Assembly (NCBI GenBank): GCA_024734555.1
Contig: JANPWX010000480.1
Span: 1,699,580 to 1,763,579, forward strand
DNA: 64,000 nucleotides
Direction of reading: 5' to 3'
Source of the DNA: Trochalopteron elliotii
Taxonomy: Eukaryota; Chordata; Aves; Passeriformes; Leiothrichidae
A program made the position numbers and the translations under genes. Below are positions 1-11,074 of this stretch, piece after piece; position 1 is the first letter of the stretch, and every line of letters begins with the position of its first letter. Below the pieces are notes generated by a model. The model had not been told where the DNA came from. It saw nothing but the letters and a program-made list of their open reading frames with translations, and searched no databases.

Positions 1-420
1 GGGCGGCCGGAGCCGGGTCTGCCGGCCCCGCTCCGGAAGGCGCCGCAGCTCGGCGGGGAGCTGGGGAGGGAAGGAGACCCCGGGAAGGGAAAAGAAACCC
101 TGGCGGTACCTTCTCAAGTGGTCCGGAGTGTCGTGCGGTAGCGGGGCAGACAGAGGGGGGCGCGAAGGGGGCGCAGGTGCCTCCGGTTGGATTTCGGGGG
201 TCGAGAGTGTCTTAAGTGCTTGGACTCAAAAATAGATAATTTGCTCTCGAAGTGCAGCGAGAGGCGGCTTTTCTGGCGGAGGATGCGGGGCACGGTGCGA
301 GAAGTTGTTTTGCTGAGCTGACAGCCCTAGAGGAGCCTGTCTGGTGTTTAAGCGCTGCCTGAGGGGACGGTGAATGTCGGGGCTCGGCAGTGCTGGCCCC
401 GCTGCTCCAGCCAGAGGAGG
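1..420. promoter_or_regulatory. CpG-rich segment at the 5' end of ATG4A (CpG island or shore)
   Basis: The first ~420 bases are GC-rich with many CpG dinucleotides, then give way abruptly to AT-rich sequence. This fits the downstream part of a promoter CpG island. No ATG followed by the expected ATG4A N-terminal codons is present, so the first coding exon should lie left of base 1. This stretch would then be 5' UTR or the start of intron 1. No TATA box or clear donor site could be assigned. Confidence 0.6.
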
Positions 421-1307
421 GTTCAGCTCCCTTTTGATTGCTGGAATGTATACCTCTTTAAATGGAATCTTACTTTATATATATATATATATATATATAT
501 GTTTACCTGCTGATATATTAATTATTAATTACCTGCTGATTATTCATTCTTTATACCGGATATATGTGCACTTACTTGAAGAGTATGGTAAATTGTTTGC
601 TTTCACTTTTAACTTCTGATTTTTTAGCATATTCCTTAAGATTGTTATCTAAAATAAATGATTTGACATTAATTTGTACACTTGAAGGGTTGTTTCACTC
701 TTCCAGAAGAAAGCACCATTTTAATGTTGTAGTAAATGATTGGACTGTCTTCCTTAAATAATATTAATTATCATTTGTTATTTTTCACTAAATTGATGTG
801 GTATTGAATAATAAAATCAATACATCTATTTTTTTTTTTCTGAAGTGTTTCAAATCTCCAGCTGGGAAAGTAAGGCCCAGTCTTGCTGACACTTTTCATA
901 TCCTTCCCATTAAGCATGAGGCTGTAATTGCTCTGATTTGTATTTTTTCTACATTTCAGATCAAGCTGTGGTGCCTACATTTTTTTTTTCCTTTCCTCAT
1001 TATCTTGAATCAAATCTCCTCCTCACTGCAGTCATCCTGTGCTTTTGTCACTGGCTTCAGTGAGACTGCTTGTAATCAAGGTGTTGTTCCTGGTGTTCTC
1101 TCAGCACTCACTGAGGATCTAAATAAAAACCAAGGCACAGCTTTTAAGGGAAAAAATGAAAAGCAGCTGGCAGCACTGCTCAGGAGCCCCAAAGGCTGCA
1201 AAGATTTGCTCCAACTGCTTCAGTTTGAGAGCTCCAAATTGTGCATAAAGGAACGAGGGGATAAAATGGAGTTTGAATTTTGTGTATTCCTGTTCAGTTT
1301 TATCTAG
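421..1307 (+). other. Probable ATG4A intron 1 (3' part)
   Basis: AT-rich non-coding sequence ending in a pyrimidine-rich tract and TAG acceptor at 1306-1307. No conserved coding segment was recognised. The short open frames here have no family resemblance. Confidence 0.6.
477..500. repeat. (AT)n microsatellite
   Basis: About 12 uninterrupted AT dinucleotides in the AT-rich stretch that follows the CpG-rich start. Confidence 0.9.
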
Positions 1308-1408
1308 GTATGAAAACCAGATCACTATTTTGTCAGACTACTTAGAAGAATTTCCAGAAACTGATGAGCCAGTGTGGATTTTAGGAAGGCAGCACCACCT
1401 GAACACAG
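1308..1408 (+). CDS. ATG4A: ATG4A exon 2
   Basis: 101 bases. It begins with the last base of a split Lys codon and continues [20 protein letters not shown], then the conserved VWILG. The acceptor is TTATCTAG and the donor follows ACAG with GTATCT. Confidence 0.93.
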
Positions 1409-4400
1409 GTATCTTTAGAAATAAATTATCTGTAACATCTGTGGAGTATTCATAGATTCATATGCAGCAACAGCTCTTTATGTTCCCTAAATGTCCCATG
1501 AGGGAAGTTTGTTTTTCTTCCTCAATGAGGCACCAGGTGTAAGCAGTGGAATTCCTCCTGTACAGAAACCAGAACCAAGGCCAATGTGCTTCCAGCTGTA
1601 ATTCCAATGTAATTCCTGCAACATGATCACACTCATAGCACAGGCTGTCAGCCTGGTCACTTCACAACATCAGGGCCTCAGAAATAAATATATAAATAAC
1701 TTCTGGGAAATGTTCAGCATTACTAATGTCATTTTCCTAGGAGGGCTGCTGTCTGCAGCCTGTTATTTGCAACTAAAATGATATTTCAAATAACAATAAT
1801 AAGTTAATCCATGGCACATATTGCATTTTAGTGAAAATAAATACATGACCTAAAAAGCTAGAGCAGAGTAATGTGTTTATGTGAAAATAAGATTTCAGAA
1901 ATGAGCTTTGCTCCCTGGGGAGAAGACAGGGGCATCCTCCTCTGTTAATGTCAAAGGCCACCAGGTGTTCAGGGCAGCTGAGGGTGCTGCATGCAGCCCT
2001 GAGCAGCAGGAGAATCCTTTGGAAAAACCACCCAGCCTGAGCCACAGCTAAGGGAAAGTGCAGCAAATAGGATTCTTAAGCATTCTGCAGAGCCTTTGGA
2101 GAATTCTCTAAGTGCATGTGTTTAAACAAACAAGAAGGAAAGAGAGAGGTTTAATTCAATTTAACATTATTAACCTTTCCTTAAAATTGCTTTCTGTTGG
2201 GTTTGGAGGTAAAGTGTAATTCCATGTTGATTTGCACGTAGAACTTCTTAACCTGCTTTACCAGTTCTTTCCTGAGGACAGAGTTCTCCAGAGTTGTTTT
2301 ATTCAGGCTGGGCATAGTCATTCCAAACACATTGTAAAACTTCATTGGCTAATAATTATTTCATCCTTAATAAGTTAACTTTAACTAGCAGTCTGCAAAA
2401 AGCTCCCTGTGTTTAAACTGCTAAAAATGTTTCAAGTATTAAGAATCTTGTATGTAATAGCTAACAGGTGCCTTCCATGCACTCTATATATTGACTGTAT
2501 AGGGATAATTTGAATTTTTCAGCTTTAAGTCTCTTTTAACAGTTCATTTCCTCTTGAAATTATTCCAGACAAATCTAAGTTATTGTTGGATATAAGTGCT
2601 CGTCTCTGGTTTACATATAGAAGGAAGTTCTCTCCTATTGGTGAGTACACAGCATTCCAGCTGCCTGCTTATGGATTAGCAGGATTAGTGATGATGTTGA
2701 TGGGGACTGAAAAGTTATTTTTACAGTACTAGAAGGTTTTGATCATAATTTAAGTGTGTATGCAAACAAAAGGTTAAAGCTATTAAAATCAGTGTTTTCT
2801 TGTACCTGTATATAATCAAGTCTTTGTGTTTGTGGGGCAGGCAGTGAAGTGCCAGCAGCACTGTGGAGGGAAAGGACCTGGCTCAGTGCCTTTAGCCTGT
2901 GGTAAAATGACAGTTGTTAGGGGTTTGGCTGTGGGGGTCTCTCAGGAGCTGGGCTCTGTGTAGAGCAGAGAGTTGTTAGGGGTTCACTGTGGGGGTCTCT
3001 CAGGCTCTGTGCAGAGCCCATAGTTGTAGGGGTTCACTGTGGGGGTCTCTCAGGCTCTGTGCAGAGCCCATAGTTGTAGGGGTTCACTGTGGGGGTCTCT
3101 CAGGCTCTGTGCAGGGCTGTGCTGACCGTGAGCTGCTCTCTCCCCAGGAGGCACGGGCCCCTCATCTGATGCAGGCTGGGGCTGCATGCTGAGGTGTGGG
3201 CAGATGATGCTGGCCCAGGCACTGATCTGCAGACATTTAGGAAGGGGTGAGTGCTGCTGCTGAGGCCACTTTGGTGCTATTTGGAGCCTGTTTTGTTTTT
3301 GTTGTTGTTTTCCATAAAAGCACGAAACCTAAATTTATTAATGAAACTTTCTGTGGTGCCCTGATAAAGTTACTGGTGAAGTGTTCTTGGCTGATGGGGC
3401 AAAATCATGTCAGCCTTAAGGAGAGAAACAAAACTAGAGGAAGGACAAATAGGGAATCCCACTGTGGTTATTTTATAAATCCTTTTGAGGAATAGCCAAG
3501 TATCCAATACTCAGGATATACTTGCAGTTGGCATTGTTATTTTAGTTTCTCAATTTTCACGTGATAGCGTATGATGATAAAGGACAGCTTGATAATAAAT
3601 GCAAGGTGTGACTTCTAGGATCTCTAAATAAAATGTAAATTTTAGAGATGGATTGTCTCTTAAGATCTCATTGTATGGCTTTCTGCCATCTAGAAATTTC
3701 AACAGTACAATGAAAACATTATATTTTAATCTGTATAACTTTTTTCCTGTAAGATTGGCAATGGGAAAAACACAAAAAGCAACCAGAAGAATATCACAAA
3801 ATCTTACGGTGCTTTCTGGATAGAAAAGATTGCTGTTATTCCATCCACCAAATGGGTAAGAGCACACATCAGCTTCCTTTTGTCTGCTGAAATTCCTATG
3901 CTGAAATAAGTTAATTAAAAATTTCAAAAGGTGATTATGAAGACAGTGTATATATTTATATATAAAGAAAAATGTATGCCAGTGGGTACAAAGTATAATA
4001 ATTCAGAAATATTATTCATCAAGACCTAAATTAATCTGTATTCTAGAAACTAGCTGTTGATAAAGTGTGCAAGTTTGGGGTAGCAGAGTTGATAGCAGTC
4101 ATAGATAGTCATAAATATATAGTCATAAAACTTATTGCTGTAATTTGTAAGTTACATATTTGGACATAAGGACAAATTTGTAATTTGTAACTGTCATTCT
4201 GTCATTACAGTTTAGGAACTTTTTGTAAGGGAACTAGCAGTCATTAAGCTTTGCTAAGAGTATAGATTGAGAAAATAATTGTTGTTGCTAAAAACAGCTT
4301 GCAGTTGCTCTAGAATGTTTGTGAAGATATTAGTGGGCCGTGCTGTTTGACACAGACTGTGACCAGCCTCTCTGTGTGTTTTCCCTTACCAAACCAGCTC

Positions 4401-7400
4401 AGATGGGTGTTGGAGAGGGGAAGTCCATTGGAGAATGGTTTGGACCAAACACAGTTGCTCAAGTCCTGAAGTAAGTGCTGGCAGTGTCCTGGGGATGTGC
4501 TCCCAGGGCTGCTGAGCCCACAGACTGCCCTGCCCTGCCCGAGGCTGCTGGGGACAGCCTGGGAGCTCCTCCTGCTCTGGAGCCACACCAGGGACAGGGA
4601 TAGTGATTTCAGCTCCTGGGGGCCCTTTGCTGGGACAGACACATCCTGGAGGGAGAAAGGAGCTGAAGGATGTCCTGGCCTCCAGCTCCTTTCCCTTACA
4701 AACTCTTCACAACTCACATAGCAGTTTTTCAGGCTTGTTTTAGACAACCAGCACTGTCTGTGCAGCCTGTGAGCTGCTTTCCCCAGAGTTCTGGATGTCA
4801 CACAAAGTGGACAAAAACTTATGCCACCCTCCTAAATTTGGGTACCAGATTTATGAGCTGTTCTAGCTTTTAACAACCTGAAATAGTTCCGAGTTCAGTG
4901 AAAATTCTTCAACACAAACTGATGTGAAAAACTGGCACAGGAATTTTTTTTTATTCTCTACATGATGTCAGGCACCATGGGCAGAATCCCACAGCGGAAT
5001 CTGTTGATTGCAATAAAAAGTAATAAACATAATTATGTGGTTGAGCTGTTACTACCCCTGCATTTGGCAAAAGGACAAAACAGTTTTCACATGGTATAGT
5101 GTGTGTGCTTTTCCTGGAACTACTCATTATGATTTTTTTCCAAATATGTTAAACACTAAAAGTTATCTTTTTATTACATGGAGACTTAAAAAAAAACCAA
5201 CAATTTTTTTTTTCCAAATAAATGACTTTTTTACTCATAAACCATTTAACTGTCCTGAGTTAAAAGCTACCCTCATGGTCCTAATAAGCTTTTATTAATT
5301 ATTGCCTCTGTGTTTTCTAGGAAGCTTGCTTTATTTGATGAATGGAATTCATTAGCAGTTTATGTATCTATGGACAACACAGTGGTCATTGAAGACATCA
5401 GTAAGTGAAACAGGAGTTTTTGCTTTAGTGTCTCAGCAGATATTAAAGAGTAGCACAAGCTCATGGCACATTTAGTTGTTTGGACAAACTACTTCTGGGA
5501 GCTTTAGGGTAGTGGTTGGATTTGATGACATTCAAAGTATTTTCCAGCCTAAATAATTCTGTGATTGTTTCCTTGGTGACAATTTTTGATTTGACTTCAC
5601 TCTCCTGAATGTATCTAAGTAGGAGCAAAATCTTGGGACCATCCCTATTTGTTCCCAGGGTAAGAAAAGGAATAAAGGAAATGGATACTCAGGTTTGGAG
5701 TTTCCAGATTTAAAGTTAGCACAGAGCAGTGAGGCATTTTTGGTGGCCAGCTTACATACCATGTGGATGAGAAGGTGGAGTTTGCTCTGTGCTACCTTAA
5801 CTCCCACTCCAGCAATGGAATTAAGCTGCAGTATGTAAAAATACAGAAAATTGCTTGTAATATAGAGTCTGCCAGAAATTTGCTTTTGTCAGGCAAAAGG
5901 GAAATGATGGGCAGATCATTCAGAAATGTGTGGCCCATTTTCAGTTGTAAGAGGGGTGGGTTTACAAGTATTTATCCACAGCCTGGTTCTACTTTAGTCC
6001 CCACTTCTGCTCATTTTGTGGATATCACTGGAAGTGAGGAATTCCCTGAAGAATTTTAATGCTTCCTCTCTGCTATGTCATATGCCAGGCAAAGCTTGAC
6101 AGCATTAATACTGGGAGTAGTAAATAAAACTTCAGTGTTAAACACCATCCCCTCATTTTTCTCAGTCTCACTAATGTGCCAGCACAAACTCTGGCTGCCA
6201 GAATCACTTCTACTGAACAGTCAGGATTTCCATGCCCTGCTCCTTTTGTCTCAAAGCAGGAGCTCTGTAAAGCTGTCTGGAAAAGCCATTTAATTGCTGA
6301 TTGATTGAGAGGAAGATGTGCTGTGTGTTGCTCTGTGCATTCACTGATGTCTCTTTTCACTCCCCCAGAGAAGATGTGCTGGTGCCCTGCCCAGAGCAGC
6401 AGCGTTGCCCACAGCAGTGCACATCTGCACAGGAGTGCTCTTGGCCAAAACAAGAACACAGCAGGATTGTGCCCAGCCTGGAAACCCCTCTTGCTGATTA
6501 TCCCTCTCAGGCTAGGGATTAATCACATCAATCCAGTGTATATTGATGCCTTTAAAGTAAGGGATTCTTCAGTGGCTTGTTTGTGTGTGTGTGAAAAAGT
6601 TCAGGTATCTGTAATATCAATAAACAAATCAATTTAATTTTTCTCTCTTTGGACTCCTAGGAATGCTTTAAGATGCCACAGTCTTTGGGAGCATTAGGAG
6701 GGAAACCCAATAATGCCTATTATTTTATAGGATTTTTAGGTAAGGAAGAAGGAAACTTACTCCAAATATCCATATGACTGAAAGAGAAAGGATTTTCTTT
6801 GGGAAGGGGCAGTAGTAAGCATTTTAAGCATGAGAATGGAGAAGAAAAAACATACCTCACTTCAGGAACAGTATGAGACCATCCTTATAGGAACAGAACA
6901 GGAGCAGCAAAGCTTGACATAAGAATGTGGAATGATACAAGCATGAACAAGACACTAAGAAAAGTTGATAGCATTCTACAAGTGTCAGATGTCACTGCTG
7001 CTTAAATACTGAAAATTTCTAATCATTAATTAATTTCTGGTGAAGAGTGTCTTGTTTTACTCTTGCTTCCTGGCTTTCTTAAATTATTGTCTCATATTTT
7101 TCAATTTTTTCTCAAAGCAGTATGGCTTTCACCTTCTTCTATGTCTTCCTTTATTAATTAATGCAGTAGTTGATCCTAGATTCAGTCTTTCATATTTCAC
7201 CCTGGTCTGATCTGTACCTTCTTGGATATTTTGTACTTTCTTTTGTAAAACCTGAGCTGCTTTAGTCAGACTTATTTGTTCAATTTCTGGGTGAATGCCT
7301 AATGGGATTACAAATTGCATTTGTGGTCATCCTGTATCTTTGATCTGAGGAATGTTAGGGATTACTGCAGTTGAGATTTTTAAAAACTCTGCTGGACCTC

Positions 7401-9772
7401 GTGTAGATAAAGGAAAGTGTGTGACAAAGGTAGAAAAAAAAATCCCAAAAATCTACCCTAAGAGGTAACAGTGGGAAATGATCCTAAATGCCCTGTGGGA
7501 CAGTGTTGTGCCTGGTCTTCCAGTTCTCTTAAAGACTCCCTAGCTAGAGAGTTGAGATACAGACTGATAATCCAATTGATGTTTTACTGGTCTGGCTGGA
7601 ATTAGTGTTTATTTTGCCTCTTGCTTGTCCTCACCATGTGGATTTTCCCCCTCCAGGCAATGAGCTGATCTACCTGGACCCTCACACCACTCAGAGCTTT
7701 GTAGATTCAGAAGAAAACGGCACAGTCGATGACGAGAGCTTCCACTGCCAGCAAGCCCCACACAGAATGAAGATCATGAATTTGGACCCTTCAGTAGCTT
7801 TAGTAGGTGTTGGAAAAGAATAAATGTGTGTGCTTTCTTCAAAGCAATACCTCTGGGTATTGGTAAGGGCAGCAACATGTTGCCTTGATCATAGGGCACT
7901 CTTCTGCTATCTAAAATTCAACACACAGCAGTTTACATATTAATTTCATAGGATACATGAATTATAGCTCAAGCAGGGGACCAACTGTTTGTATCCTGGG
8001 GAGCCAATTAAGTTTCTTTCCTGAGCAACACAGACCTTTTCCAAGAAATAGTTTGAAAGTCAAAGCAAGGAACTGAATCATGTTTCCTTATTTTGTTCCA
8101 TCACTATCATCTGTGTGTTGGTTGCTTTCGAGAAGATACTTACCTGAGCTTGTTCTATTTAATCTACAAATCTCCAAGTGGAATTTTACTTGTAGAAGTC
8201 ACCCAGCATAGGTCACAAAAATACTGTGGTAGCTGAAGAAATTCAGTCTGATCTCATGCCAGTATCCTTTGGTTGGGTTATGGGTCATTGTCACTTGAGA
8301 TATAACCCACACATAGGTACCACAGTACCTTTGCTTATTGACATACTGTATTTAAAAATATTACTGTGTGTATTCTTTCCTTAGGGCTTCTTTTGCAAAG
8401 AAGAATGTGATTTTGATAACTGGTGTAGTCTTGTACAAAAGGTAATGCTAATATCTTTTTTTGCTCTGTATGAAGTCGTGGATTCTGTTCCTTTTTTCAG
8501 TGAATGGAAATTCCCTGCAAATCAAATGATCCCCAGTGAAGGTGGCACTCATGATCAGGGGGAGCTGACACTGCTGGTGGAGCTTGTTCTGCATTTTGCA
8601 GCCCTGAGCCCTGGCACTGGGAGAGGAAGTACAAACACCTCCTTCCTGAGCTTGTCTTCAGTTAGCAATGCTGCTTTAGTGGCTCATACCTCAGTCATTT
8701 ACTGAGAAACAGCAAGCAGTTGGGATATTAAGCAACAGGAATGTGAAGTACCACCAACCAAAAGCATTTATTTCAAAAACGGCTACAGAAAGCAATTTGT
8801 AAATAACTGAAGCAGAGGATAAGATGTAGCTCACCTGATAGCAGTGAAATTTTGCTTCAATAATAGCTTGTTTCTCCTGATCAAAACTTATCTTCCAAAA
8901 TCTGTTGGATTTTTTTTTGAGTAGATAGATCTGTCTTCCTGTTCCTGTTGATCCACAGAAAACTTGAACACAGAGAGATCCAAGCAAGTAATTTACTTTT
9001 CAAAGGCAGAAGTATGTTCTTGCTGTTTGCTCCGTGTAAACAAAATCACAGATATCAAAAATTATGGATATCAAAGCTCATTATAATGCCCTGATAACTT
9101 GTAGGAGAGTTTGAGAGCTCCATCTTCCAGGTGTGTTTTCAGGTAGGACAATACTAGAGATGTGTGAAGCAGTGATGCATGATGGCAGCTACCTGAAATA
9201 ACAGGAATTTCCAGCCTTTGTTCTTTGACAGATACACAGCATTAGAAATGTTTTTAATTGCACAGGCAGTTTTTTGGTTTGTATTGTGCCCTCAGGAGAT
9301 TGTGAAGCAGCAGAGCCTGCGGATGTTCGAGCTGGTGCAGAAGCACCCACCTCACTGGCCTCCTTTCATACCTCCAAGCAAGCCAGAAGTGACAACCACA
9401 GGAGCAGGTGTGGTACCCCTCAGAGTGCTGCTGAGAGGGGCTCCTCAGCCAGCAGAACCATCCCAGCTGGAATAACTGGGCTGTTCTGAGGATCAAGCAA
9501 GCCCTGCATGGTTAAGAGCCTTTCTCTTCCAGAGTATCTGTTATCCAGACAGGCCATGTCCAATTTACAAGTGTTGGCACAATATATTTTTAAATCTTCA
9601 AAAATATTTCAAAGGCAGCATTTCAGAAGGGGAGGGCTTTGAGGGGGTTTTTAGTAAACCAAATCAGGCATGTCTTTACATTCTAAATGGTTTCATTTCT
9701 TTTTCAGAACTCATTGAATCTACTGACAAGTTATTTGAATTGGAAGAAGAGTTTGAAATCCTGAGTGTATGA
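1308..9772 (+). CDS. ATG4A: ATG4A, cysteine protease of the autophagy conjugation pathway (exons 2-13, N-terminus missing)
   Basis: Twelve + strand exons join in frame to 1,171 coding bases plus TGA. Adding ~20 bases for the missing first exon gives ~397 residues, against 398 in human ATG4A. The enzyme is a cytosolic C54-family peptidase. It trims the C-terminus of Atg8-family proteins (preferring GABARAP-type members) to expose glycine, and removes them from lipid. Visible hallmarks are GWGCM with the catalytic Cys (exon 4), a second Cys four residues on that in human ATG4A is a redox-sensitive site, LDPHTTQ with the catalytic Asp and His (exon 10), and a C-terminal FEIL motif, an LC3-interacting region (exon 13). 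[18 protein letters not shown] and [20 protein letters not shown] favour ATG4A over ATG4B. Exon 8 encodes the most diverged part. All junctions are GT/AG and phases are consistent, so the gene looks intact. Confidence 0.96.
2569..2640 (+). CDS. ATG4A: ATG4A exon 3
   Basis: 72 bases after TATTCCAG, encoding [20 protein letters not shown] and SPI, with a split Gly codon at the GTGAGT donor. [11 protein letters not shown] is a strongly conserved ATG4 segment. Confidence 0.95.
2919..3118. repeat. 50 bp tandem repeat, about 3.7 copies, in ATG4A intron 3
   Basis: A ~50 base unit containing GTGGGGGTCTCTCAGG and CTCTGTGCAGAGCCC recurs with near-perfect identity in the last three copies; the first copy is diverged and longer. 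The array stops about 30 bases before the acceptor of exon 4, which carries the catalytic cysteine. Confidence 0.9.
3148..3246 (+). CDS. ATG4A: ATG4A exon 4 (catalytic cysteine)
   Basis: 99 bases after CTCCCCAG, encoding [20 protein letters not shown] and [12 protein letters not shown]. The Cys in GWGC is the C54-family nucleophile. The Cys four residues later matches the redox-regulatory cysteine reported for human ATG4A. The donor is GTGAGT. Confidence 0.96.
3754..3855 (+). CDS. ATG4A: ATG4A exon 5
   Basis: 102 bases after CCTGTAAG, encoding [20 protein letters not shown] then [14 protein letters not shown]. The donor is GTAAGA. An apparent 125-codon reading frame on the opposite strand here is only its shadow. 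Confidence 0.94.
4398..4470 (+). CDS. ATG4A: ATG4A exon 6
   Basis: 73 bases after AAACCAG, encoding [20 protein letters not shown] and AQVLK with the Lys codon split at the GTAAGT donor. This is among the most conserved ATG4 segments. Confidence 0.95.
5321..5400 (+). CDS. ATG4A: ATG4A exon 7
   Basis: 80 bases after TTTTCTAG, encoding [20 protein letters not shown] and VVIEDI, with a GTAAGT donor. [13 protein letters not shown] matches the A paralogue. Confidence 0.95.
5505..5570 (+). mobile_element. CR1 LINE 3' end fragment
   Basis: GTGGTTGGATTTGATGACA followed by a ...TTCCAGCCTAAATAATTCTGTGATT-like tail resembles the CR1 3' terminus (GGTTGGACTAGATGA... then ATTCTATG-type repeats). It is very short and diverged, in sense orientation, inside ATG4A intron 7. 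Confidence 0.75.
6369..6556 (+). CDS. ATG4A: ATG4A exon 8 (divergent linker plus conserved core)
   Basis: 188 bases after CTCCCCCAG. The first ~37 residues ([16 protein letters not shown] and on) differ greatly from the human linker. They are followed by conserved [18 protein letters not shown] and [11 protein letters not shown]. It ends in phase 0 at GTAAGG. The divergent part corresponds to a loop that varies between ATG4 proteins, so divergence alone does not suggest decay. Confidence 0.93.
6661..6739 (+). CDS. ATG4A: ATG4A exon 9
   Basis: 79 bases after GACTCCTAG, encoding [20 protein letters not shown] and YFIGFL, with a split Gly codon at the GTAAGG donor. [12 protein letters not shown] is a family signature. 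Confidence 0.96.
7129..7440 (-). other. Degraded coding-like sequence of unknown origin in ATG4A intron 9
   Basis: On the - strand a 63-codon frame (7129-7320) with unusual residue richness starts [16 protein letters not shown]. It extends upstream through one in-frame TGA into a stretch including [10 protein letters not shown]. It has protein-like composition but no AG/GT exon structure that I can defend, and it runs against ATG4A. It may be a remnant of a retroelement or a processed pseudogene. I do not recognise the family. Confidence 0.25.
7657..7802 (+). CDS. ATG4A: ATG4A exon 10 (catalytic Asp and His)
   Basis: 146 bases after CCCTCCAG, encoding [20 protein letters not shown] then a short acidic stretch and [14 protein letters not shown] holds the Asp and His of the catalytic triad. 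The donor is GTAGGT, phase 0. Confidence 0.95.
8385..8441 (+). CDS. ATG4A: ATG4A exon 11
   Basis: 57 bases after TTCCTTAG, encoding [19 protein letters not shown]. Phase 0 at both ends; the donor is GTAATG. Confidence 0.95.
9296..9407 (+). CDS. ATG4A: ATG4A exon 12
   Basis: 112 bases after GCCCTCAG, encoding [20 protein letters not shown] then [17 protein letters not shown]. The donor GTGTGG is weaker than the others but its position and phase match the family. Confidence 0.94.
9708..9772 (+). CDS. ATG4A: ATG4A exon 13 and stop
   Basis: Coding part of the last exon after [29 protein letters not shown], then TGA at 9770-9772. The FEIL tetrapeptide preceded by acidic residues is the C-terminal LC3-interacting region of ATG4A/B. 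Confidence 0.95.
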
Positions 9773-10612
9773 AGGAAACTGTGGTGACCCTTCTGAGTAT
9801 TGAACATATTGCTAATATTATTGCATTGACTTAAAGTACACAGCCATGTTAGCCCAAAAGTGCCTGAAATCATGAATAACAGAGCACAAACATCCAAAAC
9901 TCCATCAGGGACAGTTCCTTCTGTCAAAGAGCTTCCCCAGATGGAAAGGCAGTGAAAGATTTTATTATAAGACCCTGAAAGGGAACCTCTTTTTAATGTG
10001 TGTCTTTCTTGAAGACAAATGGACCTCTGAGATTAAGGCAAAAGTAAGTCTGTCACTGGGCTGTATGTGTGGAGAAAAGGATAACACAAAATGGGTATTT
10101 CTTGCTCTCATATAATGCAATAGTTTAGTTCTTAAAGCAAAAGAGTCTTCAGTTAAGGAGGACGTTTACTTCTGTTCCTTCCCGTGGGCTGCATCGTAGA
10201 AAAAAATGCATTGTCTTGTTTAAAAGATCAACTGGATCAGGAGAAAATTGTTTCCTTGTTAAATATTTTAACATGTATTTGAGCAACCACAGTTTATGAC
10301 AAAAATGTTTCTGTGAAAGGAACTATGTCTAACGTCTCCGTTTGCAATAGCAATTCCTGTTTCTGGGAGACCTCAAGGGGAACAGGAGCCTCAAAGAGTT
10401 GATACAGATCACAACCACTGTTAGAGTTAGGATATATTTCACCTTGACCTTAAAGTTCAATCATTACAACTTAGGCTGACTTTTCTTTTGGAGCTAAAGT
10501 GAGTCAAAGGTGGTTTAATTGTACCTTATTTATTTTGAAAAAAGATTTACACAAGTATCTCTGTTACTGCACTTTATCTGTGCATCTAATAAATTTCTTA
10601 AGCTTTTCATAG
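9773..10612 (+). other. ATG4A: ATG4A 3' UTR
   Basis: Non-coding sequence from the stop to about 20 bases past AATAAA at 10588. The exact cleavage site is inferred. A GT/T-rich stretch follows, as expected for a downstream element. Confidence 0.7.
10588..10593 (+). promoter_or_regulatory. ATG4A: ATG4A polyadenylation signal
   Basis: Canonical AATAAA about 815 bases after the stop, followed within 20-60 bases by GT/T-rich sequence. Later AATAAA copies near 10849 and 10970 could serve as alternative sites. Confidence 0.7.
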
Positions 10613-11074
10613 GTTGTATGCTGCTATATTTTGTTAATTTCTTTGTGTGAATGAAATATAACCCAGGTTATCTTAAAACTTAATATATAGGCATATGCAA
10701 AGTACTTAATTGTTGGGTTTTGACTTGTTGCCTTTTGAAATCTGTTTTGGTAAAAGTGCCTTAATTCTCCAGGTTTGTCAGAAGAGCCGGTGCAGTTTTG
10801 TTTCTTAGAAAGAGTATCTCTGTAGCAGCTATAAGAAAACCAGCTCAGAATAAAGGCAAAGATCTTTTAATTCATTCTACAGTTCCTTTTTACTATCAGC
10901 CAGTCCCCTGATTCTGATCATTTTATCACAATAGTGTAATGGACATGAATCACACACTTTCATCTTCAGTAATAAATGACCACATAGAGAAAATCATGAA
11001 TGCTGTCTCCTCTCACTTGCACTTCTGGATCAGTGTGATTTCCAAGAAAATAGTCATGACCTGGGGACACTTCA
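10613..11074. other. Short convergent intergenic interval
   Basis: About 460 bases between the inferred 3' ends of ATG4A and COL4A6. No gene or recognised repeat was seen. The size depends on both polyA assignments. Confidence 0.55.

Noticed and set aside
798..1307. 169-codon plus-strand frame before ATG4A exon 2
   Set aside because: It runs through intronic pyrimidine tracts and the splice acceptor; its sequence does not resemble the ATG4A N-terminus.
3550..3927. 125-codon minus-strand frame
   Set aside because: It overlaps ATG4A exon 5, which has correct splice sites and family sequence on the + strand.
1308..9772. ATG4B as the identity of the plus-strand gene
   Set aside because: [29 protein letters not shown] and the collagen neighbour match ATG4A rather than ATG4B.
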